Assembly: GCF_902153245.2 (NCBI RefSeq)
Contig: NZ_CABFWF030000006.1
Location: forward strand, 92,351-156,350
Direction of reading: 5' to 3'
Source of the DNA: Pseudorhizobium endolithicum
GTDB lineage: Bacteria > Pseudomonadota > Alphaproteobacteria > Rhizobiales > Rhizobiaceae
Length of the DNA: 64,000 bases
Numbering within the stretch: position 1 is the first letter of the stretch; each line of letters starts with the position of its first letter. Positions 8,864 to 17,073 of the stretch are shown piece after piece. The position numbers were made by a program, and so were the translations under genes. The notes beneath the pieces are model-generated. The model did no database searches and was not told the DNA's origin. It worked only from the letters and a program-made list of their open reading frames with translations.

Positions 8864-9211
8864 TCAGCCGGGATCGACGACGGCGAACAGCCCCTCGATC
8901 CCGTCCGTCTCCAGTTCGATCACCCACAGGTCGCCGTCGAACCGCCTTTCGCGCGCCAGGAGCTCCGTCGCCACGTCCGGGGCCACCCGCTCGAGGCGCT
9001 TCTCGAACCGCCGCTCGGTCGCCTTCTGCTCGTCTTCGAAAAAATTCTGCGGCGCCGGCGCGTAGACCGTTTCCGTGCCGTCGCGCAAGCGCTGGCGGAT
9101 GAAGACGGCGCCCGCCTCCTCCGCCCCCTTCTCTTCGACGGCCGCGAAGCCCCCTGCGGAGAAGACCCGCCGCATGAGGGCTGAAACGAAGATGTCGGAG
9201 CGGATGCGCAT
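8864..9211 (-). CDS. DUF1491 family protein
   Basis: 115 residues, normal for DUF1491. It starts MRIRSDIFVSALMRRVFSAGGFAAVEEKGAEEAGAVFIRQR and contains the conserved ERRFDGDLWVIELE segment. No signal or membrane segment. It is convergent with the DUF2336 gene (5 bp apart) and lies downstream, in the same direction, of the peptidoglycan-binding protein gene (36 bp). Function of the family is not known. Confidence 0.82.
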   Translation of the reverse strand: MRIRSDIFVSALMRRVFSAGGFAAVEEKGAEEAGAVFIRQRLRDGTETVYAPAPQNFFEDEQKATERRFEKRLERVAPDVATELLARERRFDGDLWVIELETDGIEGLFAVVDPG

Positions 9212-9247
9212 TGGGGGCCTTCCCTTCAGCGTCGGCGCGCAGAGGCG

Positions 9248-10213
9248 TCAGAGGGCGCCGATGGACTTCAGCTTCTTCAGCACCATCTCGTTCGGCTCGC
9301 CGGTCTCGGGAAGACGGTAGTGCTTCTCGAAGCGCCGGATCGCCGCCTTCGTCTGCGCGCCGGCCACTCCGTCCACGGTGACGTCGGTATAGGCGATGTT
9401 CGACAGGCCGCGCTGGATCTGGATCACCAGATCGCTGGAGACGGGAATGCGGGAAGCGACTTCGCCGGCCGGGACGGGCCGTGCGGATGCGCCCGGTGCA
9501 GACCCGGCGGCCTTTTCAGAGGCGCGGATCGCTGCGGCGACGGGATCCTCGACCGCGGCGCTGACGTCCTCGCGCGGGCGCATGGCGGGAACGGCGACCA
9601 CCTGCGGCGCGACGGGCTCGGCGGAGGCGAGCTCGCCCTCTGCCGAGGCCGCAGGCCTTGCCTGCAGTGCGGCAAGCAGTTCGGGCGAAGCTCCGCCCGT
9701 CCGCGGCAGGCCTTCGGCCTCCTGGAAGAAGAGGATCGCGGCTTCCGTCTGCGGCCCCATCACGCCGTCGTCCGTGCCCTGGTAGAGCCCGCGGCGCATC
9801 AGCTGCCGCTGGACCTCCGCGACCAGCTCGCGCTGCGGTGCGATGGCCGGCTGGCCATCCGACGGCATGGCGGCCGGCGCCGGCTGCTCTTCGGTGGCCG
9901 GCTGCTCGCGCTCGATCCTGAAGGTGGTCACTTCCTGCGGCGGAACGGGCCGTGCAGGGCGGTAGCCGGCAATGCCGTTCGGATCCTGCGGATCGCGCGT
10001 CGCCAGGAAGGGAGACGGATGGTTGCCCGGCTGGTACCAGAGGGCATTGGCGGCGACGAAGCCGAAGACGATCGTGAAGGTCGAAACGCCGACGACGATG
10101 CGCGGATGGCGCGCCGCCGTCCGCCCCGCCGCCGAGAAGAGCCGGGACAGGACGCCTATCTCCTGGACCTGTTTCTTCCTGCTAGGCGATTTTCGCTTGC
10201 GCGGCGTCGTCAT
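9248..10213 (-). CDS. Membrane-anchored protein with two peptidoglycan-binding domains
   Basis: 321 residues. A basic cytoplasmic start (MTTPRKRKSPSRKK) is followed by a single membrane segment (IVVGVSTFTIVFGFVAANALW). A Pro/Glu-rich periplasmic stretch then leads to two PG_binding_1 repeats, about 130-185 (LYQGTDDGVMGPQTEAAILFFQEAEGLP) and about 255-320 (VDGVAGAQTKAAIRRFEKHYRLPETG). There is no hydrolase domain, so it probably tethers or senses the cell wall. Its start overlaps the end of the histidine kinase gene by 32 bases, implying a shared transcript and perhaps a joint role in envelope sensing. Confidence 0.85.
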   Translation of the reverse strand: MTTPRKRKSPSRKKQVQEIGVLSRLFSAAGRTAARHPRIVVGVSTFTIVFGFVAANALWYQPGNHPSPFLATRDPQDPNGIAGYRPARPVPPQEVTTFRIEREQPATEEQPAPAAMPSDGQPAIAPQRELVAEVQRQLMRRGLYQGTDDGVMGPQTEAAILFFQEAEGLPRTGGASPELLAALQARPAASAEGELASAEPVAPQVVAVPAMRPREDVSAAVEDPVAAAIRASEKAAGSAPGASARPVPAGEVASRIPVSSDLVIQIQRGLSNIAYTDVTVDGVAGAQTKAAIRRFEKHYRLPETGEPNEMVLKKLKSIGAL

Positions 10214-11723
10214 TCTCTCTGTCCTGTACGTCCTTCATGGTCGACCGTGCGGCAGCCGGCAGGCGCGGCGGGAACTCTACGGGCGAAGCCTCGCCGTCCT
10301 CTCCCTGCGCTGCGATGCCGCTGCCGTCGGCGGGAAGCGTCACGGTGACCACCGTGCCCTCTCCCGCGCTGCTGCTGATATGCAGCCGGCCGCCGTGCAA
10401 TGCAACCAGTCCCTTCACCAGCGACAGGCCCAGCCCCGTCCCCTCGAACCCGCGCGTGTAGTCGTCCTGCACCTGCATGAAGGGCTGGCCGAGGAATTCG
10501 AGCTTGTCGGCCGGGATGCCGATGCCGGTATCGCTGACCGTCAGAACCAGGTCCGAGCCCGACCTTACCGCGTCGATCGTCACGATGCCGCCGGCTTCGG
10601 TGAACTTCACCGCATTGCCGGCAAGGTTGATGAGGATCTGCTTGACCGCGCGCCGGTCGGCCACCACCTCGCCCAGGCCCTTGGCCGTGCGGGCGGTCAG
10701 CGTGACGCCCTTGCCCCGCGCCTGCAGGTCGAGCATCGCGCGGCAGGCCTCCACCACCTCATCGACCGCGAAGGGTTCGGCAATGAGCTGGTAGCGTCCC
10801 GCCTCGATCTTGCTCATGTCGAGCATGGTGTTGACGAGCGACAGGAGATGGGCGCCGGACTGGCGGATGAGGCCGATATATTCCTTCTGCCGATCCGTCT
10901 CGAGGCGGCCGAAATATTCGCCGGCGAGCACGTCGGAGAAGCCGAGGATGGCGTTGAGCGGCGTGCGCAATTCGTGGCTGACGGCGGCGAGGAAGCGCGA
11001 CTTCGCCTCGTGCGCCGAGCGGGCCTCCGAGACCCGGTCCGTCGCCTCCCGGCGCAGGGCTTCCTCGGCGGAAACGTCGCGCATCTGGGCAAACACGGCT
11101 TCCAGTTCGCCGTCGACGCCGCGCATGGCGGTCATCTCCAGCCCCAGATGCAGGAACTGCCGTCCCTGCGAAGCGCTGTAGACACCCTGGACCCGCACCG
11201 CCGCCGAGGCGGCGTCGGCACCCTGCCGCAGCGTGTCGAGCGCATGGACGAGCGCGATGCGGTCGGACACATGGACCAGTTCGGCAAGGCGCTGGCCGCA
11301 GGCGTCCTGCAGCGCGGCCGGGAAGCTTGCGCGGTCGCGGCCGCCGCACCGGGTGACGACGCCGCGGGGGTCCAGGAGCAGCGACAGGCCGGGGCATGCG
11401 TCGAAGACGAGGCTGTCGGCGGAGATGCCGGGCGGGCGCGCAATGGGCCGGCGCGTCATCGAGGACATCACCGCAACGACGGACAGGAAGAGAGCGGCGG
11501 CACCGGTGGCACCGACGGGAAGGGCAAGCGAGAGCGGCAGCACCGGGCTGAGAGCCACCGGCGTGGCCGCCGCCGCCGCAAGCGCGCCGATGGAAAGGAC
11601 ACGCAGGCGCACGACATCGCGGGCACGGTTCTCCTCCGGCTGCCCGAGGCCTTCCAGCCAGCGGGCGGCGGCCCGATCGATCTCGGCGACCGCCTTTCCA
11701 GCCATGTTCCTGATGGTGCGCAC
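10182..11723 (-). CDS. Membrane sensor histidine kinase
   Basis: 513 residues. Two N-terminal membrane helices (about 35-90, VLSIGALAAAAATPVALSPVLPLSLALPVGATGAAALFLSVV) have almost no loop between them. A PAS-like segment follows (about 115-235). The kinase core has the H box HELRTPLNAILGFSDVL, N box NLAGNAVKFTE, G1 SDTGIGIP and G2 GTGLGLSLV. No receiver domain is attached and no response regulator adjoins, so the partner is unlinked. The layout resembles rhizobial cell-cycle-type PdhS/DivJ kinases, but I cannot assign one. Co-transcribed with the peptidoglycan-binding protein (32-base overlap). Confidence 0.88.
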   Translation of the reverse strand: MRTIRNMAGKAVAEIDRAAARWLEGLGQPEENRARDVVRLRVLSIGALAAAAATPVALSPVLPLSLALPVGATGAAALFLSVVAVMSSMTRRPIARPPGISADSLVFDACPGLSLLLDPRGVVTRCGGRDRASFPAALQDACGQRLAELVHVSDRIALVHALDTLRQGADAASAAVRVQGVYSASQGRQFLHLGLEMTAMRGVDGELEAVFAQMRDVSAEEALRREATDRVSEARSAHEAKSRFLAAVSHELRTPLNAILGFSDVLAGEYFGRLETDRQKEYIGLIRQSGAHLLSLVNTMLDMSKIEAGRYQLIAEPFAVDEVVEACRAMLDLQARGKGVTLTARTAKGLGEVVADRRAVKQILINLAGNAVKFTEAGGIVTIDAVRSGSDLVLTVSDTGIGIPADKLEFLGQPFMQVQDDYTRGFEGTGLGLSLVKGLVALHGGRLHISSSAGEGTVVTVTLPADGSGIAAQGEDGEASPVEFPPRLPAAARSTMKDVQDRENDDAAQAKIA

Positions 11724-12164
11724 GCAATACCCTGACGCTTGAAATTACCCTCCGACAATACGGCCGGGCGGCTTAAGGAAAGGATAAAAGTCGGCTGCGC
11801 CGCCAGCCCCGAACAGGCCCATTTCCCAATTCGGGACGCTTTCGGCTAGGCTTCTCCGCTTGTGGTTAACAAGGCGTAAGCTCCGGAATTACTTCAATTT
11901 TCCCAATGGCGTTAACGATTGCGGCAGAGCCATGCCCCACAAACCTCGGCCACCCGCGGGGCGGCGCCACAATCATGCTTAACAGCGGATGCTAAGATTT
12001 GAGGTGAATGCCTGCGGCCGCCGTCCGAAAACGGGAAAGATCGCATTTTAGATAAATTCGCCGAAAAAGCCGGCGGTCTTGTCAAAGGGAGATTCGCTTC
12101 CCCAGTTTAGGGTCACCTCCAAGACCGGGAGAGACCCGGCGGCCGACCGGGCATTCATGGGTGG
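11724..12164. other. Divergent intergenic region
   Basis: About 440 bp between the kinase and DUF5330 genes. It is less GC-rich than its surroundings and has several TTAAC/GTTAAC words (near 11865, 11912 and 11979). One, TTAA-N7-TAAG at 11866-11880, is a poor half-match to a CtrA box. No ORF or RNA structure is convincing. Confidence 0.35.
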
Positions 12165-12590
12165 GTGGACAGGGATATGTGGTTTCTGATCAAGGGCAGT
12201 GTGTGGTTTGCACTCGTACTCGTGGTGCTTTCCTATTTCAGCAGCCGGCCGGTTGCCGAAACCGAAGCGGCGTCGCAGTTCCAGGTGCAGGACGCGGTGG
12301 GCGCCGCCGCCCAGGCCTATCAATATCTCAGCGCCATCTGCGTCGAGAAGCCGGATGTCTGCATCAAGGGTGCGGAGACGGTGTCGGCGCTGGGCCAGCG
12401 CGCCAAGGAAGGCGCCCGGGTGGCCTTCGAACTGCTCGACCAGCAATTCGCCGACGAGGCGCCGGCCATCGCAGAGCTTGCCGATCCGCAGCCCATGCCG
12501 GAAAAGCCGCAAGCCGCCGACGACATCTCCACCGGCACGATCCCGGCGGAGGCCGTTCCGCTTCCGCAGAAGCGGCCGGCCCATCCCTGA
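12165..12590 (+). CDS. DUF5330 family small membrane protein
   Basis: 141 residues from the GTG at 12165, or 137 from the ATG at 12177 (MWFLIKGSVWFALVLVVLSYF). One N-terminal membrane helix is followed by SQFQVQDAVGAAAQAYQYLSAICVEKPDVCIKGAETVSALGQRAKEGARVAFELLDQQF, the core of DUF5330, and a Pro-rich tail. It is likely periplasmic and tethered to the inner membrane. Two Cys residues in the core could form a disulfide. Function unknown; a terminator follows 87 bp after the stop. Confidence 0.8.
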   Translation: MDRDMWFLIKGSVWFALVLVVLSYFSSRPVAETEAASQFQVQDAVGAAAQAYQYLSAICVEKPDVCIKGAETVSALGQRAKEGARVAFELLDQQFADEAPAIAELADPQPMPEKPQAADDISTGTIPAEAVPLPQKRPAHP

Positions 12591-12676
12591 GCTTCGAAAG
12601 CCCGCATTTCATCTCTTGCACCAGGCTCGTATCCCGGTGCCGGACTGCCTGCCCAGTCTCCAGCCCTCCTGCTGAG

Positions 12677-12707
12677 CCGCGAGGTTTCCCGCCTCGCGGT
12701 CTTTTTT
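12677..12707 (+). terminator. Rho-independent terminator after the DUF5330 gene
   Basis: Perfect stem CCGCGAGG / CCTCGCGG with a 7-base loop, followed directly by TCTTTTTT. It lies between DUF5330 and the same-strand sufE, so it separates the two transcripts. Confidence 0.85.
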
Positions 12708-12764
12708 CTGTTCACGCGGGCGCCGATCCTTCCTATATGCAGGCAAGACAGCATGGAGCACCCG

Positions 12765-13187
12765 ATGGCGACGCTCGAACAGATCATCGACGACTTTGCC
12801 TTCCTCGACGAGTGGGAGGACCGCTACCGCTACGTCATCGAACTGGGAAAGGCGCTGCCGGAGCTGCCGGAGGACAAGCGCACGGCCCAGAACAAGGTGC
12901 AGGGCTGCGCCAGCCAGGTCTGGCTCGTCAGCCATCAGGACGGCGGCAGCCCGGATCCGGTGCTGACCTTCGAAGGCGATTCGGACGCCCATATCGTGCG
13001 CGGCCTCGTTGCCATCGTGCTCGCCGTCTATTCCGGCAAGCATGCCTCCGAGATCGCGAAGACCGATGCGATCGAGATCTTCGACCGGATCGGCCTGGTG
13101 GAGCACCTGTCCTCCCAGAGGGCCAACGGGCTGCGCTCCATGGTGAAGCGCATCCGCGAGGAGGCGCGCCTGACGGCGGCTGCCTAG
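12765..13187 (+). CDS. sufE: SufE family cysteine-desulfurase partner
   Basis: 140 residues from ATG 12765, preferred over ATG 12753 because GGAG lies six bases before it. ATLEQIIDDFAFLDEWEDRYRYVIELGKALPELPEDKR and NKVQGCASQVWLV are diagnostic. The Cys in GCASQVW accepts persulfide sulfur from SufS and delivers it for Fe-S cluster assembly in the cytosol. The rest of the suf operon is not nearby, as is usual for sufE in rhizobia. Confidence 0.92.
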   Translation: MATLEQIIDDFAFLDEWEDRYRYVIELGKALPELPEDKRTAQNKVQGCASQVWLVSHQDGGSPDPVLTFEGDSDAHIVRGLVAIVLAVYSGKHASEIAKTDAIEIFDRIGLVEHLSSQRANGLRSMVKRIREEARLTAAA

Positions 13188-13341
13188 GCGCAGGGCCTGC
13201 GGCTCTCTTCCGTCTCCCTTCCAGGCTTGCGCCCTTCGATCCCGCGCTCCATCCACCCTGCCGGCCACCTTCCCCCACTCGGGGAATGAGGGTCAGGATG
13301 AGGCAGACGTCATACGCAGCAGGCGGACGGTCACATGTCCG

Positions 13342-14139
13342 TCACAGCATCGGCCGGTAGCCCTCCGCACCCCAGCGATGGGCGCTGCGCAGGTTGTCAC
13401 GCGGCGGCGGGGCATAGTGGCGGGCGAGCGCCAGAAGGGCCGTCCGCAGCATCAGCTTGGCCGAGCGGGGCGGCCATTGGCGCTCCCGCTCCACCGTCTC
13501 CAGCCCCTTTTCGAAGCAGCAGACATCGATCGCGACTCCGGCAAGCTCCGGCCCCATGGCTTCGACGGCGCGGGAGAAACGGTCGCGCGCCGCAAGCGCG
13601 CTGTCGGCGATCTCGGCCTGGCCGCCAGACTGGCCCTTGCCGCGGCCGGCAAGCCGCGGCTCCCAGGACGCGGTGATCCTCGGGCGGAGCTGCCCGCGGG
13701 TGAAATCCGACAGGAGACGCTCGCCGGCATCCAAGGCCTCGGCCGGAAGATAGGATCCGCCGGCGCGGTCCTTCAGGCGGGCGAGCAGGGAGAGCGGCGA
13801 TTCGGCAAGATTGCGGCGGACTGTCTGCCGGTGTCCCCCGACTTCCACCACCGCATCCATGTCGAGCCGGTGCTGGGCGGGAAAGGCCTCCTCATCGGCA
13901 ACCAATGAACGCCGCAGGAAAGCGGCGGCCGCATCCGTCGCCGAAAGGCGGCGACCATTGCGGCGCACGAGGCCGCGCGCTTCCGCCTGCCGCACCAGCA
14001 CGGCCGGACAGGGATGACCTTCTTCGCCGATCAGCAGCCGGCCGTCTGCGGCAATTTCCACGCAGCACTCGCCCCGGAGAAGACGGCGCAGCAGCCGGCT
14101 CACGTCCCGCTTCTCTCCCTTCGTCCACTCAACCGGCAT
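13342..14139 (-). CDS. DUF6456 domain protein (probable DNA-associated partner of the upstream HTH protein)
   Basis: 265 residues from the ATG at 14139 (MPVEWTKGEKRDVSRLLRRLLRGECCVEI). The C-terminal part (ESPLSLLARLKDRAGGSYLPAEALDAGERLLSDFTRGQLRPRITASWEPRL...) is the DUF6456 region. The N-terminus looks like a small winged-helix fold (VRQAEARGLVRRNGRRLSATDAAAAFLRR). Its start lies 11 bases inside the end of the DnaA-like HTH gene, so they are translationally coupled. This gene pair next to mucR is, from memory, conserved in rhizobia. Role unknown. Confidence 0.75.
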   Translation of the reverse strand: MPVEWTKGEKRDVSRLLRRLLRGECCVEIAADGRLLIGEEGHPCPAVLVRQAEARGLVRRNGRRLSATDAAAAFLRRSLVADEEAFPAQHRLDMDAVVEVGGHRQTVRRNLAESPLSLLARLKDRAGGSYLPAEALDAGERLLSDFTRGQLRPRITASWEPRLAGRGKGQSGGQAEIADSALAARDRFSRAVEAMGPELAGVAIDVCCFEKGLETVERERQWPPRSAKLMLRTALLALARHYAPPPRDNLRSAHRWGAEGYRPML

Positions 14140-14548
14140 GGGCTTCCACCTCCATCGTGCCGAAGACGGCGACGACGATGCGCTCCACCGCCGAGACGAA
14201 GTCGTCGAAAAGGGGATCGTCACGACGGTCTTCCACCACGTGGCAGGCATGGCGGACGGTGGTGCGGTCGCGGCCGAAGGCGTCGCCGACATCGCTCTGC
14301 GAGATCCTCAGCGCCACATGGCAGACATACATGGCGATCTGCCGGACATGGCAGGCGAGCCGCCTGCGGTCGCGGCGGACGAGGACGCGGTCGCCGAACA
14401 GGAGCACCATCTCGCCAACGACCTGGCGGACGATGCGGCAGACGGTCTTGAGCGGGATGGCCTGGGTGCGGTGCGGAGGCCAGCGGACCTCCATCGGCGG
14501 CAGGGGCGGTCCGGGCGGAGCAGGCGGGAAATCTCTTTCAGGGGACAT
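14129..14548 (-). CDS. Small HTH protein resembling DnaA domain IV
   Basis: 139 residues. The C-terminal half reads IAMYVCHVALRISQSDVGDAFGRDRTTVRHACHVVEDRRDD. This fits the DNA-binding signature of DnaA domain IV (AMYL...IG..FGGRDHTTVLHA) without the AAA+ ATPase. It should bind DNA, but cannot act as an initiator alone. Overlap with the DUF6456 gene suggests both work together. It has its own promoter region facing a less GC-rich gap toward mucR. Confidence 0.75.
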   Translation of the reverse strand: MSPERDFPPAPPGPPLPPMEVRWPPHRTQAIPLKTVCRIVRQVVGEMVLLFGDRVLVRRDRRRLACHVRQIAMYVCHVALRISQSDVGDAFGRDRTTVRHACHVVEDRRDDPLFDDFVSAVERIVVAVFGTMEVEAHAG

Positions 14549-14715
14549 GACAACTCCTTTGATAGGAATTTATTCATACACCCTAGGGGAAGAACGGGGA
14601 TGTTGGAAGAGCGCTTTGCGCTGGTCACTGTGAATATCGGAATGAAATCAGTGTGCAGAGCATGACCGAATATGATTTTATTCCTCACTTCGTCCCCATC
14701 CACCCCTTAAAACAA

Positions 14716-14746
14716 AAGGGCCGGAAGCGATCGCTTGCCGGCCCTT
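14716..14746 (-). terminator. Terminator of mucR
   Basis: Long GC-rich hairpin (GGGCCGG ... CCGGCCC with an inner AAGCG/CGCTT stem), 22 bp past the mucR stop, followed on the minus strand by TTTTGTTTT. Confidence 0.85.
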
Positions 14747-14767
14747 CGGAATTGGGGACAGGAGATG

Positions 14768-15196
14768 TTACTTGCTGCGCTTGCGGCGCTGGCCGAGACC
14801 CATCTGCTTTGCGAGACGCGAGCGGGCTTCGGCATAGGCCGGAGCGACCATCGGGTAATCGGCCGGAAGACCCCACTTCTCGCGGTATTCCTCGGGCGTC
14901 ATGTTGTAGTGGGTCATCAGGTGACGCTTCAGCGACTTGAACTTCTGGCCGTCTTCCAGACAGATCAGGTAGTCTTCCTCGATCGACTTCTTGATCGGCA
15001 CCGGCGGCTTCGGCTTCTCGGCGACGGTCGCGCTGGGGGCCGGGGAAGACGTGGTGCTGAGTGCGTTGTGCACGTCGGAAATCAGGTGAGCCAGTTCGCC
15101 CACCGGGACCACATGGTTGCTTACATAGGCGGCGACGATATCCGCCGTCAGTTCAACCAGCAGATCCTGTCCCTTGGCCATTGCCACTTCTGTCAT
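14768..15196 (-). CDS. mucR: MucR/Ros family zinc-finger transcriptional regulator
   Basis: 142 residues. The conserved N-terminal region ([31 protein letters not shown]) drives oligomerisation in this family. The prokaryotic zinc finger is at about 79-96 ([18 protein letters not shown]), followed by [37 protein letters not shown]. The finger has Cys79, Asp82, His92, His96: Asp replaces the second Cys of Ros, as in several MucR proteins. MucR proteins are nucleoid-associated regulators of exopolysaccharide, motility, cell-cycle and symbiosis genes and usually repress their own promoter. SD AGGAG precedes the ATG at 15196. Confidence 0.92.
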   Translation of the reverse strand: MTEVAMAKGQDLLVELTADIVAAYVSNHVVPVGELAHLISDVHNALSTTSSPAPSATVAEKPKPPVPIKKSIEEDYLICLEDGQKFKSLKRHLMTHYNMTPEEYREKWGLPADYPMVAPAYAEARSRLAKQMGLGQRRKRSK

Positions 15197-15587
15197 TGCA
15201 TGTCTCCTGTCTTTTTATCGTTCTGGGCGGCGCCCGTCTGAACCGCGCCAGTTATTCCAAGTCTCTGCAGCGTGAGCGGGGTTTTCGAAGCCGCCCTGCC
15301 TCAAGCGCGTCGGACAGGACAAGGAAGAAATCCCGGCCGCCGCGTCGCTGTTCAGGCAGAGCGTCTATGGTGAATTCCCATCCACCATGAGTTCGCAATC
15401 AAGCGCAAACTCTTCTTTGGTGGGCATCGCACTCAATGCTTTCCGTTAGCACCAACAAAGTGGAAATTCAAAGGCTGAAATGTAGGCCAAGTCATGAAAA
15501 TCACATTATCGGCCACAGGATACCGCAAAAACGGCAGAAGCGCTCGCGATAGACATGCATTAGTTCAACTATACAACCATTTCTCAA
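15197..15587. other. AT-richer region upstream of mucR
   Basis: About 390 bp between mucR and phaG, clearly less GC-rich than its surroundings from about 15400, with many short A/T runs. MucR family proteins favour such sequence, so autoregulation is likely. At 15566 and 15585 the octamer CAACTATA is repeated 19 bp apart; the second copy overlaps the 3' end of phaG. No ORF is convincing. Confidence 0.45.
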
Positions 15588-15929
15588 CTATAATTGACCT
15601 TCTTCTCTCCTCATCTCGTCCTGCACCGAGAGACTGGAGAGCGGATAGCCCGAATCATGGGCTGCCTTGGCGAGAAGATGCGCGGAGACCGGCGCAGTGA
15701 GGACGAAGAAGAAAAACCCAGCAAGCGAGCGGGCGAGGATGGCAAGATCGGCCGCGTGGACGCCGACCGCGATCAGCATCAGCGCCGAGCCGATCGTGCC
15801 GGCCTTCGAGGCGGCATGCATGCGGGCGTAAAGGTCGGGGAAGCGGTTGAGGCCGACCGCCGCCGCAAGGGCGAAGACGGCGCCGACGAGGATCAGCACG
15901 GCGGTGACCAGCGCGAGCAGGATGTCCAT
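15588..15929 (-). CDS. phaG: Monovalent cation/proton antiporter subunit G
   Basis: 113 residues, three membrane helices: [59 protein letters not shown]..., then [38 protein letters not shown] is the MnhG/MrpG/PhaG signature. Last gene of the seven-gene operon; its ATG shares one base with the stop of phaF (TGATG). Required with the other subunits for Na+/K+ extrusion in exchange for protons. Confidence 0.9.
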   Translation of the reverse strand: MDILLALVTAVLILVGAVFALAAAVGLNRFPDLYARMHAASKAGTIGSALMLIAVGVHAADLAILARSLAGFFFFVLTAPVSAHLLAKAAHDSGYPLSSLSVQDEMRREEGQL

Positions 15930-16600
15930 CAGGGGGTCTCCTTGGGTACCGCCGGCTTGCGCGGCGCCTTCGGTTTCACCGGCTTGGCCGCGGGCACGGC
16001 CGCAGTAACTTCCCCAAGGGCTTCTATGGGGGCTTCCCTGGGGGCTTCGGCGGGGGCCGATTTCTTCGCGGCCTTCGTCCTGGCGCCTTGGGCCTTGGCG
16101 CCTTCGGCCTTGATGCTTTTGGCCTTGGCGCTCTTGGCCTTGGCGATCTTGACCTTGGCGGCGCTCGCCTTGGTCGCCTCGGACTTGCTCAGCACAGGCT
16201 TCGGCGCCACCTCCTTCGGGGCCCCGGCCGGTGCAGCGGCGCCAACGGCATTGCCCTTGTGGGCGGGCTTTGCGGCGGGCTCCTCCGGAAGCGGTTCGGG
16301 CGGCGCGCCGTCCTCCCCTCCCCGGCGCTTGCGCGACAGGATGAAGCGGGCGAAGGCAACGGTCGCGAGGAAGCCGACGAGGCCCAGCGAGATGGCGATG
16401 TCGATATAGAGCGTGAAGCCCGTGCGGATGGCGATCAGCGCGATGAAGCCCATGACGATGCCCACCAGCATGTCGAGAGCGATCACCCGATCGGGCAGCG
16501 TCGGCCCCTTGATGACGCGCCAGGCGGTGAGCAGGAAGGAGATCCCGAGGACGAAGAGGCCGATATGGACGGCAAACTGGGTGATGGACTGGGCCGTCAT
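15929..16600 (-). CDS. phaF: Monovalent cation/proton antiporter subunit F with long Ala/Lys-rich tail
   Basis: 223 residues from the ATG at 16600 ([47 protein letters not shown]). The first ~95 residues are a complete MrpF/PhaF with three helices. They are followed by about 125 extra residues rich in Ala, Lys and Pro (many AKAK, KAAKK and KPVKPK words), resembling histone H1 or other basic disordered tails. Usual PhaF length is about 90-130. The tail is in frame and contiguous to the overlap with phaG, so it looks real. It would lie in the cytoplasm. Confidence 0.88.
   Translation of the reverse strand: MTAQSITQFAVHIGLFVLGISFLLTAWRVIKGPTLPDRVIALDMLVGIVMGFIALIAIRTGFTLYIDIAISLGLVGFLATVAFARFILSRKRRGGEDGAPPEPLPEEPAAKPAHKGNAVGAAAPAGAPKEVAPKPVLSKSEATKASAAKVKIAKAKSAKAKSIKAEGAKAQGARTKAAKKSAPAEAPREAPIEALGEVTAAVPAAKPVKPKAPRKPAVPKETP
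16078..16190 (-). repeat. Low-complexity coding repeat in phaF
   Basis: Imperfect tandem units of about 9-15 bp (variants of CTTGGCC/CTTGGCG on the plus strand). They encode the Lys-Ala repeats of the PhaF tail and probably arose by replication slippage. Confidence 0.65.
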
Positions 16601-17073
16601 CAGCGGAAGGTCTCCAGGATCTTGCGTTCGAAGCCGTCGGCGATGTCGCGTCGGGCTCCATCGGGATCGGAGCAATCGATCGCGTGGACATAGAGCGTCT
16701 TGCGGTCATCCGAGACGTCCACGGAGAGCGTGCCCGGCGTCAGGGTGATGAGGTTGGCAAGGAGGGTGATCTCGAAGTCGCGGGTGACCGTGAGGGGGAA
16801 GGCGAAGATGCCGGGCTTCAGGTCGAGCCGCGGGCTGAACACCATGACCGCCACCTTGTAGGCGGACAAGGCCAATTCCTTGAGGAAAAGGACAAGCAGG
16901 GAGAGGCCCGAACGGACGCGCCTCCAATAGTCCTGTTCGGCCATTTCGCCGCGGACGATCCAGAGCGCGGCCATCGACAGGAAGAAGCCGAAGGCCAGGT
17001 TGAGGACCGTTGCACTGCCGGTGACCGCCACCCAAAGGAAGGCGAAGATGACATTGAGGATGTAGATCGTCAT
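16600..17073 (-). CDS. phaE: Monovalent cation/proton antiporter subunit E
   Basis: 157 residues, typical for MrpE. Membrane helices at the N-terminus ([39 protein letters not shown]) precede a soluble domain with the family motif [44 protein letters not shown]. Starts four bases inside phaD (ATGA) and ends where phaF begins, so it is tightly coupled. Confidence 0.92.
   Translation of the reverse strand: MTIYILNVIFAFLWVAVTGSATVLNLAFGFFLSMAALWIVRGEMAEQDYWRRVRSGLSLLVLFLKELALSAYKVAVMVFSPRLDLKPGIFAFPLTVTRDFEITLLANLITLTPGTLSVDVSDDRKTLYVHAIDCSDPDGARRDIADGFERKILETFR

Noticed and set aside
11866..11880. Possible CtrA box before the histidine kinase gene
   Set aside because: Only the first half-site is exact; the second (TAAG) differs at two of four bases.
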